Source of the DNA: a bacterium
GTDB lineage: Bacteria > CSSED10-310 > JAJRTK01
Length of the DNA stretch: 15,320 nt
Assembly (NCBI GenBank): GCA_024278345.1
Contig: JAJRTK010000017.1
Location: 1 to 15,320 of the forward strand
Direction of reading: 5' to 3'
How positions within the stretch are numbered: position 1 is the first letter of the stretch; every line of letters starts with the position of its first letter. The translations under genes and the position numbers were made by a program. Under the pieces are notes generated by a model, which worked only from the letters and a program-made list of their open reading frames with translations, did no database searches and was not told the origin of the DNA. This document shows, piece by piece, positions 1 to 8,425 of this stretch.

Positions 1-54
1 CTTCCTCGCCTACTTGCGCCAAGGCATCCGCCGTGCGTCCTTAGTAGCTTGATC
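1..54 (-). rRNA. rrl: 23S ribosomal RNA, 5' end only
   Basis: Read on the minus strand the segment starts GATCAAGCTACTAAGG and continues GCACGGCGGATGCCTTGGCG. This is the conserved 5' end of bacterial 23S rRNA (E. coli begins GGTTAAGCGACTAAG and has GGTGGATGCC). The gene runs off the left edge, so only about the first 54 nucleotides are present. The order 16S, tRNA-Ile, tRNA-Ala, 23S is the common bacterial rRNA operon order. The exact mature 5' nucleotide is estimated by comparison. Confidence 0.9.
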
Positions 55-127
55 TCCATCATTGGTGAGCAACCTCGCATGCACGAAATGCACTTACTCG
101 GCTACCCGAAAAATCTTTCTCTATTCT

Positions 128-140
128 GTTGTCAAAGAAC
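128..140 (-). promoter_or_regulatory. boxA antitermination element ahead of 23S rRNA
   Basis: The minus strand reads GTTCTTTGACAAC, about 75 nt upstream of the 23S start. It is nearly identical to the boxA copy before 16S at 2246-2258: 123-140 and 2241-2258 match at 17 of 18 positions. BoxA binds the NusB/S10 antitermination complex in bacterial rRNA operons, and a second copy before 23S is common. The function is inferred from sequence and place. Confidence 0.6.
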
Positions 141-248
141 ATCGGCCTCGGAAGCCTTCCTCCGAAGCATCGTCGGTGCGATCCTCACGCGCCGCCTCGT
201 TAGGCGGTGGCGCGTGAGCATCGCACCAGCTCGACGCCGGCGAGCCGC

Positions 249-324
249 TGGTGGAGCTGATCGGGATCGAACCGACGACCTCAGGCTTGCAAAGCCCGCG
301 CTCTCCCAACTGAGCTACAGCCCC
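249..324 (-). tRNA. tRNA-Ala (TGC)
   Basis: This is a 76-nt minus-strand gene with the 3' CCA encoded. The acceptor strands GGGGCTG and CAGCTCC pair with one G-U. The D arm contains AGCTCAGTTGGGAGAGC, the anticodon loop is CTTTGCAAG with anticodon TGC, and the T arm has GGTTCGATCC. It lies in the 16S-23S spacer next to tRNA-Ile, the usual spacer pair. Confidence 0.97.
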
Positions 325-329
325 GTACG

Positions 330-2149
<1,820 letters not shown>

Positions 2150-2245
2150 ATACGAATAACTCATCGCTCCGACCGAAGCCAAAGCTTACATTCACAAGAA
2201 TGGCTCGCACAACTTCGGCGATAAATCGCCGATATCCGCTATTCT

Positions 2246-2258
2246 GTTTTCAAAGAAC
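2246..2258 (-). promoter_or_regulatory. boxA antitermination element in the 16S leader
   Basis: The minus strand reads GTTCTTTGAAAAC about 100 nt before 16S rRNA, the classical boxA-type sequence of rRNA leaders (NusB/NusE loading). The following AGAATAG can pair with the spacer after 16S to form the processing stem. The near-identical element before 23S at 128-140 supports a real function. Confidence 0.65.
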
Positions 2259-2327
2259 CCTCGCTGCGCCCGCTCTGAGCCGAGACCGCATTACGTTTCG
2301 CTGTCTCTGCTTTACCGAGCGAGCCGC

Positions 2328-2356
2328 ACTATACCGCTCCGGGATTTTGCTGTCAA
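2328..2356 (-). promoter_or_regulatory. rRNA promoter P4 (proximal, near consensus)
   Basis: On the minus strand TTGACA (2356-2351) is followed by exactly 17 nt and TATAGT (2333-2328). This is a perfect -35 and a five-of-six -10 for the housekeeping sigma factor. Transcription would begin near 2321, about 170 nt before 16S and upstream of boxA. It is the best match of four TTGACA boxes arranged in tandem. Confidence 0.75.
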
Positions 2357-2463
2357 ACACTGCAACATCCAAGGAGCCGAGGGAGCAAACCCTCGTGGAG
2401 CCGGACACGGATTAACCTGCAGAACCCAGAGGCACTGTAGACATCACCCGAGCACGAATCCGA

Positions 2464-2492
2464 ATACTGCCAGATCCAACCGGAATTGTCAA
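2464..2492 (-). promoter_or_regulatory. possible rRNA promoter P3
   Basis: TTGACA at 2492-2487 (minus strand) is followed after 17 nt by CAGTAT, which matches TATAAT in only three positions. It is supported mostly by the perfect -35 and by its place in the tandem set. It is the weakest of the four. Confidence 0.35.
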
Positions 2493-2587
2493 AACCAAAC
2501 ATCCACTTCATGGTGCGGAGACAAAACCGAAAGCATCCTTTCTAACAGCGACCCCGACTCTCTGAGCGGGGCTGCTCCAGTGGAAGA

Positions 2588-2616
2588 AGAGTATCTCCCG
2601 GCACTCGGATTGTCAA
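2588..2616 (-). promoter_or_regulatory. possible rRNA promoter P2
   Basis: TTGACA at 2616-2611 (minus strand), a 17-nt spacer and TACTCT at 2593-2588. The -35 is perfect and the -10 keeps the initial TA and the final T. It lies upstream of P3 and P4 and points towards 16S. Confidence 0.5.
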
Positions 2617-2813
2617 ACGCCTGCATTACCGTCGAGCTGACCAAAATCAGGCGCCGGCAGTTATAGCCCTTTCTGTTCCCAGATTCAGACCGATTTCGCC
2701 AACACCTTCGGGCTCCATTCTGAGGTGGAAACCCATACAGACCCGCTCGCGCCGGCAAACAGCCGCGCCGAGAGCCACTCCCACTGGATCGATTGCTCCT
2801 AGACAGCGGGGGG

Positions 2814-2842
2814 AGGATACGAATGAGTAGAGCCTTTGTCAA
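2814..2842 (-). promoter_or_regulatory. rRNA promoter P1 (distal)
   Basis: TTGACA at 2842-2837 (minus strand), a 17-nt spacer and TATCCT at 2819-2814. It lies about 80 nt past the thrC stop codon and is the farthest upstream of the four TTGACA boxes that lead into the rRNA leader. Only the first three bases and the last T of the -10 agree with consensus. Confidence 0.55.
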
Positions 2843-2921
2843 ATGGTGCTCGATTCTGGTTGCTCCAGAAAATCTATGGCAGAAGCTTTCTGACTGAAAA
2901 TAAAGACATTTCAGCTAACTT

Positions 2922-4328
2922 CTATACATTGGTATCGAGACCGCAGCGTCCCAACTGTTCCACAAAAGCGAGAACACTCTTGAGGTTTGGCTCTAGAACG
3001 TGGTGTGGATTAGCGTGCCGACACTGAAGGCCCTCAAGGTCATTCCGATGGTAGTCCCTTTTGTAATCCATGAACTTCAGCCCATTGGCAGTAGAGATCA
3101 CAACCGTTTCATCCTCGGACCCAATCACACCCACATGGACCAGTTTTCGCGAACAAGCGAGGGCCACAGCAGTCTGAGGGCAACAGAGCATGCCCTCTGA
3201 ATCAGCCAGAGCCGCTGCATCCGCAAGCTCCTGCTCACTGGCCTGCTCCACGACACCATGGAATTCCCTGAGAACTTGTACAGCCCGCGGAGCACTTACG
3301 GGGTTTCCGATCTGTATGGCTGTCGCAAGAGTGTTTCTAGCGACAATGGAGCCTACGTCCGCCCGACCAGCCTTGTACGCTCTGTACAGGGGGTTCGCCT
3401 GTTGAGCCTGGGCGCAAGCAATCCTGGGCCTTTTTCTGATGAGCCCCAGTCGATGCAGGAGCGAAAACCCATATCCCAATGCCGAGACATTTCCAAGATT
3501 GCCCCCTGGAATGACCACCCAATCCGGAGCTCTCCAGCCAAGCTGCTGACAAATCTCAATGGCAAGTGTCTTCTGTCCTTCGAGTCTCAGGGAATTTAGG
3601 GAGTTCGCCAAGTAAATGTGGCCGTCTTCGGTGAGTTTTTGCACGATCTTCATGCAGCCATCGAAGTCAGTACGCAACGCGCAAACGACAGCGCCGCTCG
3701 CCAAAGGCTGGAGAAGCTGCGCCATCGAGGTTTTGCCCTCGGGCAAAAGGATGAGGGCCGGAATTCCTGCTCGGGCACAATATGCCGCAAGAGCGGCAGA
3801 AGTATCACCCGTCGATGCACAAGCAACAGCCTTCAGGCTCGGCCTCCGGCGGCGAAGACGCTTCACGGCGGAAACAAGGACCGTCATTCCCAAATCTTTA
3901 AAGGAGCCGGTCTGCGTGTGGCCACACTGCTTGATCCATCCTCGACCAAGACCAGACACTCTATGTGGCAGCTCAACAAGCGGCGTATTTCCTTCGGAAA
4001 AATGGATGATGTCTCGAGAATCAAGCCCTGGATAAACCCATTCCCGCTTGGACCAGACCCCGCTCGCGTCAACGGTGCCCGCCCGCGCCGGATATCTTGA
4101 ATCAAAGAGCTCGATCCATTCCTCTCCGGACAAACGCTGCAAGGCACCTACATCATGAGAAACTTCCAACAGCCCGTGACAGCTCGGGCAACAATAAATC
4201 AGTGAATCAAGCGGGTAGGCTCCCTGGCACCCGGCAATGCAGCGGAATACGGCTGAATACGGGACTGAAGGGATGTCCGTCATTTTCCCACGAAAACCTG
4301 AAGTGACTGAACCTGGAACCACCCTCAC
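2922..4328 (-). CDS. thrC: threonine synthase, PLP-dependent
   Basis: Converts O-phosphohomoserine to threonine plus phosphate with pyridoxal phosphate in the cytoplasm, the last step of threonine synthesis. The 468-residue protein has an N-terminal Zn-ribbon-like cysteine set (C30, C34, C47, C50), then EGNTPL (112-117) and the PLP-lysine segment TGSFKDLGMT (140-149, K144). A glycine-rich PLP-phosphate loop GGNLGN follows in the middle. The KQCGHTQTGSFKDLGM stretch resembles plant and chlamydial/planctomycete threonine synthases more than the short E. coli type, from memory. The GTG start at 4328 forms a GTGA overlap with the upstream small gene, the same arrangement as ccmA-ccmB here, so translation is probably coupled. 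An ATG at 4283 (453 residues) is a plausible alternative; neither has a strong ribosome site. The rRNA promoters begin just past its stop. Confidence 0.93.
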   Translation of the reverse strand: MRVVPGSVTSGFRGKMTDIPSVPYSAVFRCIAGCQGAYPLDSLIYCCPSCHGLLEVSHDVGALQRLSGEEWIELFDSRYPARAGTVDASGVWSKREWVYPGLDSRDIIHFSEGNTPLVELPHRVSGLGRGWIKQCGHTQTGSFKDLGMTVLVSAVKRLRRRRPSLKAVACASTGDTSAALAAYCARAGIPALILLPEGKTSMAQLLQPLASGAVVCALRTDFDGCMKIVQKLTEDGHIYLANSLNSLRLEGQKTLAIEICQQLGWRAPDWVVIPGGNLGNVSALGYGFSLLHRLGLIRKRPRIACAQAQQANPLYRAYKAGRADVGSIVARNTLATAIQIGNPVSAPRAVQVLREFHGVVEQASEQELADAAALADSEGMLCCPQTAVALACSRKLVHVGVIGSEDETVVISTANGLKFMDYKRDYHRNDLEGLQCRHANPHHVLEPNLKSVLAFVEQLGRCGLDTNV

Positions 4329-4630
4329 ACGCCAATGAAGGTCTGAGCAAAAATCCGAATTGCATTTTCGCCGATGCGGTATTCTGGCGCCACCTTGAGA
4401 ACCATCGACCGCACACTCCGGGCCACATCCTCCAATTCCCGAATACTCAGACCTTGGTTGACACTCTTTCCCAGGTACTGGCGGCCACCAATGGAGGCTG
4501 TCTGAAGGTAACGCGGATCGTCATCTTTGTAGTAGTAGGCAAGAGCAGGCTTACATCGGTCCAAGTTCACCTTTAGACTCGACGTTATTTGGAGCCCGAC
4601 AAATAGAGATTCCCTGACACCACCGGCCAT
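4325..4630 (-). CDS. unrecognised small protein coupled to thrC
   Basis: A 101-residue protein of unknown function; I do not recognise the family. ATG at 4630 is preceded by a strong Shine-Dalgarno AGGAGGGAG (core AGGAGG with 9 nt to ATG), and the stop TGA overlaps the GTG of thrC in GTGA. These two facts make it a real gene and the first member of a two-gene unit. The sequence is soluble-looking with no signal or membrane segment. It has an aromatic acidic patch AYYYKDDDPRYLQ near the middle, then a likely helix LSIRELEDVARSVRS, and ends in FAQTFIGV. Context suggests a link to amino-acid metabolism or simply co-expression; no activity can be assigned. A TTG at 4633 is a less likely start. 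Confidence 0.72.
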   Translation of the reverse strand: MAGGVRESLFVGLQITSSLKVNLDRCKPALAYYYKDDDPRYLQTASIGGRQYLGKSVNQGLSIRELEDVARSVRSMVLKVAPEYRIGENAIRIFAQTFIGV

Positions 4631-5150
4631 CAAATACTCCCTCCTCTAGAACACTGGGCTTGCCGCCATATTCACCATGCATCTGGTGCGTTAGTCTATT
4701 CTCAGATCGGCAACCGTTTCGCAAATGGGACCTATCAGATCCGGTTGACAAGTCCACGCACGAAAGGAACCCACCGTTCAATTTCGTGAATCCCATCCAG
4801 CCCGCCACCGGCAAGATGCCGGTGCCACCGTGTCGGCGAAGAAAATTGTAAAGCAAAAACACGACAATTTGATAGGTCCCTCGCAAATCACGCAGAAGCC
4901 AGGCCGTCTCACGCGTCAAGAGCCAAAAAGAAACCGGGCAGGCATGTCTTTTTTGGGGTGAGTTCCGCGACTTCACGAGCAAGGTCGCCTGTTTGTCACA
5001 GCCCTCAAATGCACGCCGTTCGTCCTCAATGCACTGCCGCATCTCCGCCAAAACCAAGCAGCCACACCCGAAAACCAGCCTTGCTCGAAAAGCAGATGGG
5101 TCTCCTGCGAAGGGAGAAAAAGCGCAGCCCCCTTCCCAAACAGCGAGCCG
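4631..5150. other. gene-poor stretch holding a MITE copy
   Basis: Apart from the 154-bp element at 4727-4880 I see no convincing gene here. On the minus strand the upstream region of the thrC unit contains the strong ribosome site near 4641 and, at 4726-4631, the DNA between the element and the small gene, where its promoter would be expected; no clear -35/-10 pair is visible. A GAAGGG/CCCTTC inverted repeat at about 5108-5136, just past the stop of the next gene, has no T-run and is a poor terminator. A minus-strand open frame (4551-5057) crosses the element, but its ribosome site is poor and its sequence is unconvincing. Confidence 0.5.
4727..4880. mobile_element. MITE-like element, copy 1 (8-bp target duplication)
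   Basis: A 154-bp non-coding element begins GGGACCTATCAGAT and ends ATTTGATAGGTCCC. The ends are inverted repeats matching at 13 of 14 positions. It is flanked directly on both sides by TCGCAAAT (4719-4726 and 4881-4888), an exact 8-bp target-site duplication. An internal hairpin CACCGGC-AAGAT-GCCGGTG lies at 4806-4824. A second copy at 12236-12389 has the same length and about 90% identity. There is no room for a transposase, so movement would need one in trans; 8-bp duplications occur in several IS families (for example IS66, ISL3, IS1595, IS6), and I cannot choose. It sits about 97 bp upstream of the thrC unit's first start codon. Confidence 0.85.
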
Positions 5151-5663
5151 CTAACCTTCTTCTCTCAGCAATTGTCTGTCCCCATTCGCCAAGATCTGGA
5201 GCACGCTTTCCTCAAAATACTCCTCACACGCCTCTTCCGAGATCGAGGCGCTCGCCTGAAAAAGCTTCTTCGAAGTTTCAATCTCCCGCACGAGGTACTT
5301 CAGTACATTGCCCTCGCTCCGCCCTCTCTCAAGCTTCTCCTGGTTGTACATGGATATTTCCTGGACTAGCACTTTTGCCCGCCGCCGGGCCTTCTCGTGT
5401 AGTCGAGTTTGGGCCGGGTCCTCAGAAGCGATCTGAGGAGGTCGAGCCGCCACAGGCCGGGAAGGCGACGGGGCCACGGGCCGACCTTGGGGCGCAGGCG
5501 CTGGTCTGGGTCGAGGTGCTGGAGTTTCCTCCTCGTAATCATCGGGACCCTCTAGGATAGTCGGGGGCTCCGCCGATTGCCGGAGGATCAGATAAACGAT
5601 GATGGCTATGGCAACGACCGCCACAATTCCGATCGCCACGATGACTGTCAAAGAACTTCCCAT
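5151..5663 (-). CDS. single-pass membrane protein with Pro-rich linker and conserved soluble tail
   Basis: A 170-residue protein of unknown function. An N-terminal hydrophobic segment (about residues 5-27, rich in V/I/A) is followed by RQ and then a disordered linker (about 30-80) rich in Pro, Ala and Arg (PAPRPRPAPAPQGRP). The C-terminal domain (about 85-165) is helical and contains HEKARRRAKVLVQEISMYNQ and EKLERGRSEGNVLKYLVREI. This style of tail (ARRxAxxLVxEIxxYN, then EKxxxGR) recalls a domain of uncharacterised proteins in Acidobacteria and Deltaproteobacteria, from memory. The tail is probably cytoplasmic, since the membrane segment looks like an uncleaved anchor. ATG at 5663 has no clear Shine-Dalgarno. 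It is divergent from the regulator gene at 6182. Confidence 0.78.
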   Translation of the reverse strand: MGSSLTVIVAIGIVAVVAIAIIVYLILRQSAEPPTILEGPDDYEEETPAPRPRPAPAPQGRPVAPSPSRPVAARPPQIASEDPAQTRLHEKARRRAKVLVQEISMYNQEKLERGRSEGNVLKYLVREIETSKKLFQASASISEEACEEYFEESVLQILANGDRQLLREEG

Positions 5664-6181
5664 GTCGTTCTTAGGCTTTTCACCCGATGAGGAAACTAGC
5701 CTGCATCACCAGCGACGTGTTCAAGGCCACATTGACCGGGGCGCACGCCAACGCGGAGAGTCTCCAACGGGCAAAAACCCAACCTCCTGCCTTCGAGATA
5801 CATCTGTACAAAAGCCAACGCGAGAAAAAAGAAACAAGGTTTCCACTCCCGGGCTCACGGTACGAGTGCGGATCTCCCCCATTGTACGCTAGGAGGCCAG
5901 AAGCCGCAAGGGGTGCAACGACGAAAAATGATTCGCTGGACGTCTACAGAACAAGAAAAGGAAAAAACGCTTTTGTTCCCGTCAATTACGACCGTCTTTC
6001 CATAAATCGATGATCGACCCCAGCGGCACATTGTGACAAGCGCCGCTGGCATGGCTACATTGCCTTGACGCGGGCTCCCATCTTGGTGTTACGCCACTCA
6101 TGACCAGCCCCTTTTCCACGGCCAGCCTTGACGCTCCGCTTTTGATGCCTCATTCTTGTTCGCAAACAGGGAAGGGACTCA
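5664..6181. other. divergent intergenic region (~518 bp), no gene recognised
   Basis: This lies between the minus-strand membrane protein and the plus-strand regulator. Open frames present (for example 5687-6013) have no ribosome site, no recognisable domain and shadow-like composition. For the regulator, two weak plus-strand promoter candidates start with TTGACG: 6065-6070 with TGTTAC at 6087-6092, and 6128-6133 with CATTCT at 6151-6156. Each matches the -10 at only three positions, so neither is called. I see no tRNA, no terminator with a T-run and no repeat here. Confidence 0.4.
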
Positions 6182-8179
6182 ATGACGAACGAATCGATGT
6201 TGCTCACGGTTGAACGAAGCAACGGCAAGTCGCAAACCAGGGTGCTTAGCGACGGTATTTACGGAATCGGGCGAGGTCCGGACAATGAGATCTGTGTACA
6301 GGATCAGGGGATAAGCCGCCGTCATGCTCGCATCATTGTCTCTGAGAAGGGAATTCGGATTGAAGATCTTGGCTCGAAAAACGGTGTTTTGGTCAACGGC
6401 CAGACCATTGAGGGCGGCAAGGCACTACGGGATGGCGACCAGGTGGTCTTGGGGCTTGCGTTCCTCACATTTCATCGCCCCGATAGCGTCCGGCGGTGGA
6501 TCGAAGAGAGCGAAAGCTCTTGCAGTACAGTCTTCCGGCGTATCGACTCGCAGATCACCGAGCTTCAGCTTGAGACTGTGGCCTTCGACCAAAAGGAACT
6601 GGTTCGTGCCACGGACGACGTGAAACGTCTCTGGGTCTTGTATCATACGGCCCGAGCCATGAGTAGCAATAAGCCTCTTCATGCCCGTCTTCACGCGGCT
6701 TTAGACTATCTTCGGATGGGTTTGGGATACGAGCGGGCCCTTGTAGGCCTGCGAAACTCAGATGGGACGAACTTTGCTCCCGTGGCGGTGCGCTCGGCCA
6801 GTGGCCTCGCCACAACAGTCGATGAAAAATTAGTGAACCGCGTGACAGGAAATCGCACTGCTGCTCTGACGAGGGTCGTGGATCAGTTGCGAGGGAACAA
6901 AAGACAATTCCGCTCCGTCCTCTGTGTTCCCATTTGCCTGGGCGAGAAAATGATGGGCTACCTCTACGTGGAGTCGGGACCGGAGGCTCAACCCTATTCC
7001 GGGAAGGACCTTGATCTGGTCAGCGCCATAGCCAACCAGGCTGCGTTCGCGGTGGACAATGCAGGTTTAATTGAGCAGCTCAAGGCGTCTCGAGATCGAC
7101 TTGAGAGAGAAAATGTCAATCTTAAGGAAGAGATCCGCTGTCAGTACGACCTCAACGGATTCATCGCTCAAAGCGGGGCAATGGAGCCGGTAAAGCGGCA
7201 AATCCGCAAAGTACTGAACCGCGACACAACCTTGTTGATCCTTGGTGAGAGTGGAACGGGAAAAGAAGTTACGGCGAAGATCATCCACTACAACAGCATG
7301 CGAGCTAGCCGGCCATTTGTAGCACTCAACTGCGCCGCGATACCGGAGAATCTTCTGGAAAGCGAGCTTTTTGGCATTGAGGCGGGTGTGGCAACGGGAG
7401 TGCAAAAGCGGATCGGCAAATTCGAACAGGCGGCGGACGGGACGCTGTTTCTGGACGAAATAGGGGAAATGTCCCTTTCTACTCAAACTCGACTTCTCCG
7501 AGTCATTCAGGAACGGCAGTTCGAAAGAGTGGGTGGCCACAAGCCTCTCCGGGTCCAGGCACGCATTATCACTGCTACAAATCGGAACTTGACGGAAGAA
7601 GTGCAAGAAGGGCGGTTTCGGGAAGATCTCTATTACCGGCTAGCTGTCATCCCTATCCTTTTGCCTCCTCTTCGTCGCCGCAGAGAAGATATTCCGGCGC
7701 TGGCTGAACATTTTCTCAAACTCCACTCTGATCGTCCACTAAAACTATCAGGAAGAGCTATCGGCGCCCTTTGCAGCTACGACTGGCCCGGCAATATTCG
7801 AGAATTATCGAACGAAATTGAACGAGCGACTGCTCTTGTGGAAGGCTCCATGATCGATGCCACCGATCTGTCCGATCGGCTCCAGCCCCCCCCCCATCCC
7901 CTGGCACAGGATCTCAAACACGAAGATGCCGGGAGCCCGGAAGCGCGAGGGTCTCGCCTGCCTATAAACTTGTCCTCCAAACTGGAAATTTTACCCCTTG
8001 GCAACCTCAAAGAACTGGTCTCTGCCGAAGTTGAACGGATCGAAACCCACGTCATTGCCCTGGCGCTCCAGGCGACGCGGGGCAACAAGCTTCGTGCCGC
8101 GAAACTCCTTGGCCTCAGCCGAGAAGGGCTAAGGAAGAAGCTGCAACGCTACCGCATGACTTCATCGGCCCGAGGCTGA
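6182..8179 (+). CDS. FHA-GAF-AAA+-Fis regulator (sigma-54 activator family) with altered GAFTGA loop
   Basis: A 665-residue transcriptional regulator. Residues about 7-97 are an FHA phosphothreonine-binding domain (YGIGRG, SRRHA, LGSKNGVLVNG). About 150-295 is a GAF sensor domain, followed by a short coiled coil (SRDRLERENVNLKEE). About 318-555 is an AAA+ domain with Walker A GESGTGKE (355-362), Walker B LFLDEIGEM (D425, E426) and FREDLYYRL. The C-terminus is a Fis-type helix-turn-helix (NKLRAAKLLGLSREGLRKKL). The loop that contacts sigma-54, usually GAFTGA, is GVATGV (402-407); without the Phe, remodelling of sigma-54 is doubtful or modified. FHA suggests input from a Ser/Thr kinase. Start ATG 6182 follows GGGAAGGGACTCA. 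A nine-C run (7886-7894) lies in the linker before the DNA-binding domain. It converges on the ccm genes; its targets are unknown. Confidence 0.92.
   Translation: MTNESMLLTVERSNGKSQTRVLSDGIYGIGRGPDNEICVQDQGISRRHARIIVSEKGIRIEDLGSKNGVLVNGQTIEGGKALRDGDQVVLGLAFLTFHRPDSVRRWIEESESSCSTVFRRIDSQITELQLETVAFDQKELVRATDDVKRLWVLYHTARAMSSNKPLHARLHAALDYLRMGLGYERALVGLRNSDGTNFAPVAVRSASGLATTVDEKLVNRVTGNRTAALTRVVDQLRGNKRQFRSVLCVPICLGEKMMGYLYVESGPEAQPYSGKDLDLVSAIANQAAFAVDNAGLIEQLKASRDRLERENVNLKEEIRCQYDLNGFIAQSGAMEPVKRQIRKVLNRDTTLLILGESGTGKEVTAKIIHYNSMRASRPFVALNCAAIPENLLESELFGIEAGVATGVQKRIGKFEQAADGTLFLDEIGEMSLSTQTRLLRVIQERQFERVGGHKPLRVQARIITATNRNLTEEVQEGRFREDLYYRLAVIPILLPPLRRRREDIPALAEHFLKLHSDRPLKLSGRAIGALCSYDWPGNIRELSNEIERATALVEGSMIDATDLSDRLQPPPHPLAQDLKHEDAGSPEARGSRLPINLSSKLEILPLGNLKELVSAEVERIETHVIALALQATRGNKLRAAKLLGLSREGLRKKLQRYRMTSSARG
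7886..7894 (+). repeat. C9 homopolymer inside the regulator gene
   Basis: Nine consecutive C residues encode the Pro-rich start of the linker between the AAA+ domain and the Fis helix-turn-helix. A one-base slip would remove the DNA-binding domain while leaving the AAA+ part. Whether it varies is not known; the sequence as given keeps the frame open. Confidence 0.9.
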
Positions 8180-8197
8180 AGCCCTGTCTTAGGGCCC

Positions 8198-8345
8198 TCC
8201 ACGCAAGGCGGGACATTTCATGGATTATGGAATTATCGGCGTTCGGGCAACGCCTCGCTTTGCTCGGCGATCATCCGGGGACTCTCCCCGATCCCCAGGC
8301 AGGGCTTTGCCCTGCACCCACGAGGGAGCCAGCTCCCTGGACCCA
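8198..8345. repeat. palindrome-rich repeat, copy 1, between convergent genes
   Basis: It begins TCCACGCAAGGCGGGACATT (8198-8217), identical over 20 nt to 15157-15176. It continues with CGGGCAACGCCTCGCT and ends with two adjacent hairpins, GCAGGGCTTTGCCCTGC (8299-8315) and AGGGAGCCAGCTCCCT (8323-8338). The second copy near the window end keeps the same order with an extra ~35-bp segment. It lies between the stop codons of the regulator (+) and the CcmD-like gene (-), so the hairpins could act as a two-way terminator, although no T-run follows. GCCCTGTCTTAGGGC right after the regulator stop (8181-8195) is another small hairpin. No coding capacity is seen. Confidence 0.7.
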
Positions 8346-8425
8346 CATTTTTCTAAGGTAGGCCTCGCTTATGCTCGGCATCTCGCTGCGCTCGGCACCA
8401 CGATGACCAGCTCCGGGAGAATTCG

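Noticed and set aside
2489-2842. 117-codon minus-strand frame upstream of 16S
   Set aside because: It coincides with the tandem promoters and rRNA leader and has Arg/Ser-rich shadow-like composition.
4660-4851. Small plus-strand ORFs with TGKMPVP in both MITE copies (also 12109-12360)
   Set aside because: They arise from the element's palindrome, start outside the element in unrelated DNA and have no ribosome site.
4551-5057. 168-codon minus-strand frame spanning MITE copy 1, in which the element plus duplication (162 bp) keeps the frame
   Set aside because: It overlaps the well-supported small gene by 80 bases, has no proper ribosome site and shows no recognisable domain; the preserved frame is probably chance.
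5108-5136. Inverted repeat GAAGGG/CCCTTC past the 170-residue gene as a terminator
   Set aside because: The loop is large and no T-run follows on the minus strand.
5687-6013. 108-codon plus-strand frame in the divergent gap
   Set aside because: No Shine-Dalgarno, no domain, low-complexity charged sequence.
6050-6066. Possible sigma-54 promoter TGGCATGGCTACATTGCC upstream of the regulator
   Set aside because: The GG and GC elements are two bases too far apart for a -24/-12 promoter.
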